Assembly (NCBI RefSeq): GCF_035994185.1
Contig: NZ_CP108538.1
Span: forward strand, 4,007,501 to 4,071,500
DNA from: Streptomyces sp. NBC_01217
Lineage (GTDB): Bacteria > Actinomycetota > Actinomycetes > Streptomycetales > Streptomycetaceae
Direction: 5' to 3'
DNA length: 64,000 bases
Shown: in pieces, positions 62,142 to 64,000 of the stretch
How positions within the stretch are numbered: position 1 is the stretch's first letter
Layout: each line of letters begins with the position of its first letter
Made by a program: the position numbers and the translations under genes
The notes under the pieces: model-generated
The model's input: the letters and a program-made list of their open reading frames with translations, nothing else
What the model was told of the DNA's origin: nothing
Database searches by the model: none

Positions 62142-62295
62142 CTGTGCCTCGTTCCTCTGAGCTGTCACCCGCACACACCTCCGTGCGGGTGTACGAAAAA
62201 GCCGCGCCCCCACAGGCTAGAACCTGCGGAGGCACGGCATCCATTCCGGGCCCGGTGGGGCTCCCGTGACAGGAACCACACCGGGGTCGTACGAC

Positions 62296-64000
62296 TCAGC
62301 TCTCGGAGCGGTCCTCCGGGAGCACCTCGGTGGCCGGGACGGTGTCCGTGGGGACGACCGAGCCGTTCGCCGTGGTGGCGCCGTTGGTGAGGGCGAGCTC
62401 CTTCGGCGAGAGCACCGGCGGGCGCGTCGACGGGGTGCGTCGGGCGGAACCGGTCCATGCCGGGCGGGCCGGGCGCTTGACGATCGGGGCGAAGATCTCG
62501 GCGATCTCCTCCTTGCCGAGCGTCTCCTTCTCCAGGAGCTGGAGAACGAGGGCGTCCAGCACGTCGCGGTTCTCTACGAGAATCTCCCACGCGTCGTTGT
62601 GCGCGGTCTCGATGAGCTTCTTGACCTCTTCGTCGACGAGGGCCGCGACCTCTTCCGAGTAATCGCGCTGGTGGCCCATCTCCCGGCCCACGAAGGGCTC
62701 GGTGTTGTCGCCGCCGAACTTGATCGCGCCGAGCCGCTCCGTCATGCCGTACTGCGTGACCATCGCGCGGGCCGTTGCGGTGGCCTTCTCGATGTCGTTC
62801 GCAGCGCCGGTGGTCGGGTCGTGGAAGACCAGTTCCTCGGCCGCGCGCCCGCCCAGCATGTAGGCCAGCTGGTCGAGCATCTCGTTGCGCGTCGTGGAGT
62901 ACTTGTCCTCCTCCGGGAGCACCATCGTGTAACCGAGGGCGCGGCCGCGGGAGAGGATCGTGATCTTGTGGACCGGGTCCGACTGGGGGGAAGCCGCCGC
63001 GACCAGGGCGTGTCCGCCCTCGTGGTACGCGGTGATCTTCTTCTCCTTCTCGGACATGATCCGGGTCCGCTTCTGCGGGCCCGCCACGACGCGGTCGATG
63101 GCCTCGTCGAGCATCTTGTTGTCGATCAGCTTCAGACCGCCGCGCGCCGTGAGGAGCGCCGCTTCGTTCAGCACGTTCGACAGATCGGCACCGGTGAAGC
63201 CGGGCGTACGACGGGCGACGGCGCCGAGATCGACATCCTTCGCGACCGGCTTGCCCTTCTGGTGCACCTTGAGAATTTCGAGACGGCCCTGCATGTCCGG
63301 CCGGTCGACCGCGATCTGCCGGTCGAAACGGCCCGGGCGCAGCAGCGCCGGGTCGAGGATGTCCGGCCGGTTCGTGGCGGCGATCAGGATGACGCCGCCC
63401 TTCACGTCGAAGCCGTCCATCTCGACGAGCAGCTGGTTCAGCGTCTGCTCGCGCTCGTCGTGACCGCCGCCCATTCCGGCACCGCGGTGCCGGCCGACGG
63501 CGTCGATCTCGTCGACGAAGACGATCGCCGGGGCGTTCGCCTTGGCCTGCTCGAAGAGGTCACGGACCCGGCTGGCACCGACACCGACGAACATCTCGAC
63601 GAAGTCGGACCCGGAGATCGAGTAGAACGGGACACCGGCCTCGCCCGCGACGGCGCGTGCGAGCAGCGTCTTGCCCGTACCGGGAGGCCCGTACAGCAGG
63701 ACACCCTTGGGAATCTTCGCGCCGACGGCCTGGAACTTCGCCGGCTCCTGGAGGAACTCCTTGATCTCCTGGAGCTCCTCGACGGCCTCGTCCGACCCCG
63801 CCACATCGGCGAACGTCGTCTTCGGGGTGTCCTTGGTGATGAGCTTCGCCTTGGACTTCCCGAACTGCATGACCCGGGAGCCGCCGCCCTGCATCTGATT
63901 CATCAGGAACAGGAAGACGACCACGATCAGGACGAAGGGCAGCAGCGAGAGGAGGATCGAGATGAACGGGGACTGCTTCGACGGCGCGACGGTGTAGCCC
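62296..64000 (-). CDS. ftsH: ATP-dependent zinc metalloprotease FtsH (5' end beyond window)
   Basis: The open frame continues through the right edge, so the N-terminus and probably the first helix are missing. Visible part begins [20 protein letters not shown], a second transmembrane helix. AAA domain: Walker A GPPGTGKT, Walker [29 protein letters not shown]. Zn protease motif [10 protein letters not shown]. The C-terminal tail after [11 protein letters not shown] is Pro/Thr-rich. Membrane-protein quality control. Confidence 0.96.
   Translation of the reverse strand, partial: GYTVAPSKQSPFISILLSLLPFVLIVVVFLFLMNQMQGGGSRVMQFGKSKAKLITKDTPKTTFADVAGSDEAVEELQEIKEFLQEPAKFQAVGAKIPKGVLLYGPPGTGKTLLARAVAGEAGVPFYSISGSDFVEMFVGVGASRVRDLFEQAKANAPAIVFVDEIDAVGRHRGAGMGGGHDEREQTLNQLLVEMDGFDVKGGVILIAATNRPDILDPALLRPGRFDRQIAVDRPDMQGRLEILKVHQKGKPVAKDVDLGAVARRTPGFTGADLSNVLNEAALLTARGGLKLIDNKMLDEAIDRVVAGPQKRTRIMSEKEKKITAYHEGGHALVAAASPQSDPVHKITILSRGRALGYTMVLPEEDKYSTTRNEMLDQLAYMLGGRAAEELVFHDPTTGAANDIEKATATARAMVTQYGMTERLGAIKFGGDNTEPFVGREMGHQRDYSEEVAALVDEEVKKLIETAHNDAWEILVENRDVLDALVLQLLEKETLGKEEIAEIFAPIVKRPARPAWTGSARRTPSTRPPVLSPKELALTNGATTANGSVVPTDTVPATEVLPEDRSES

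Noticed and set aside
62160..62295. Hairpin (CCCGCAC/GTGCGGG at 62168-62174 and 62183-62189) as an ftsH terminator
   Set aside because: The T-run lies on the wrong side of the stem for the leftward transcript, so readthrough into folE seems more likely.

Overview
This window is chromosomal DNA from a Streptomyces or very close relative. The reasons are high GC with strong third-position GC bias, frequent GTG starts, many 1-4 base stop/start overlaps, and marker genes in the usual Streptomyces order: proC, ilvD, radA-disA, the sigE-cseA-cseB-cseC envelope-stress operon, clpC, lsr2, the panC-nadB-nadC-coaX cofactor block, an orphan nuoD, the fol genes and ftsH. Most of it is conserved core. I found no rRNA, tRNA, insertion sequence, phage or CRISPR array.

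Layout. 1-10 kb: end of an unidentified gene, proC, an ABC-2 type exporter, a methyltransferase, two small proteins, a membrane Ser/Thr kinase with an extracellular beta-propeller, ilvD and a TetR regulator. 10-18 kb: sugar isomerase, Ppx/GppA phosphatase, a cysteine-rich protein, a sigma-like/zinc-finger/BACON membrane protein, radA and the c-di-AMP synthase disA. 18-24 kb: a secreted Gly-rich protein, PAP2 phosphatase, mutY and sigE-cseABC. 24-31.4 kb: the most accessory-looking stretch, with an MFS drug exporter and divergent TetR, a secreted M23 peptidase, and a two-gene trypco2 / trypsin-NACHT-LRR cassette. 31.4-38 kb: clpC, a hypothetical protein, lsr2, an ArgA-type acetyltransferase, a BlaI-type regulator and small proteins. 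37.6-43.3 kb: a tightly overlapped cofactor operon (DUF2520-like dehydrogenase, panC, nadB, nadC, coaX). 43-51 kb: aldolase, ArsR regulator, a two-component system, and a MidA/NDUFAF7-like methyltransferase next to an orphan nuoD. 51-56 kb: quaternary-amine ABC transporter and an esterase. 56-64 kb: a lysyl-phosphatidylglycerol-synthase-like protein, folP, folB, folK, folE and ftsH, which runs off the right edge.

How the genes work together: several address the cell envelope (sigE-cse, PAP2, M23 peptidase, MprF-like protein, STPK) or DNA integrity and c-di-AMP (radA, disA, mutY). Folate and NAD/CoA synthesis each form a coupled block. The best candidate for an unusual system is the two-gene cassette at 27721-31340. 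It has a small trypco2 protein followed by a 1086-residue protein that joins an intact trypsin-like triad, a NACHT NTPase and C-terminal leucine-rich-like repeats. This is the architecture of a bacterial NLR-like immune or suicide sensor. A second attractive lead is the pairing of a complex-I-methyltransferase-like gene with an orphan NuoD whose quinone-site tyrosine appears to be tryptophan.
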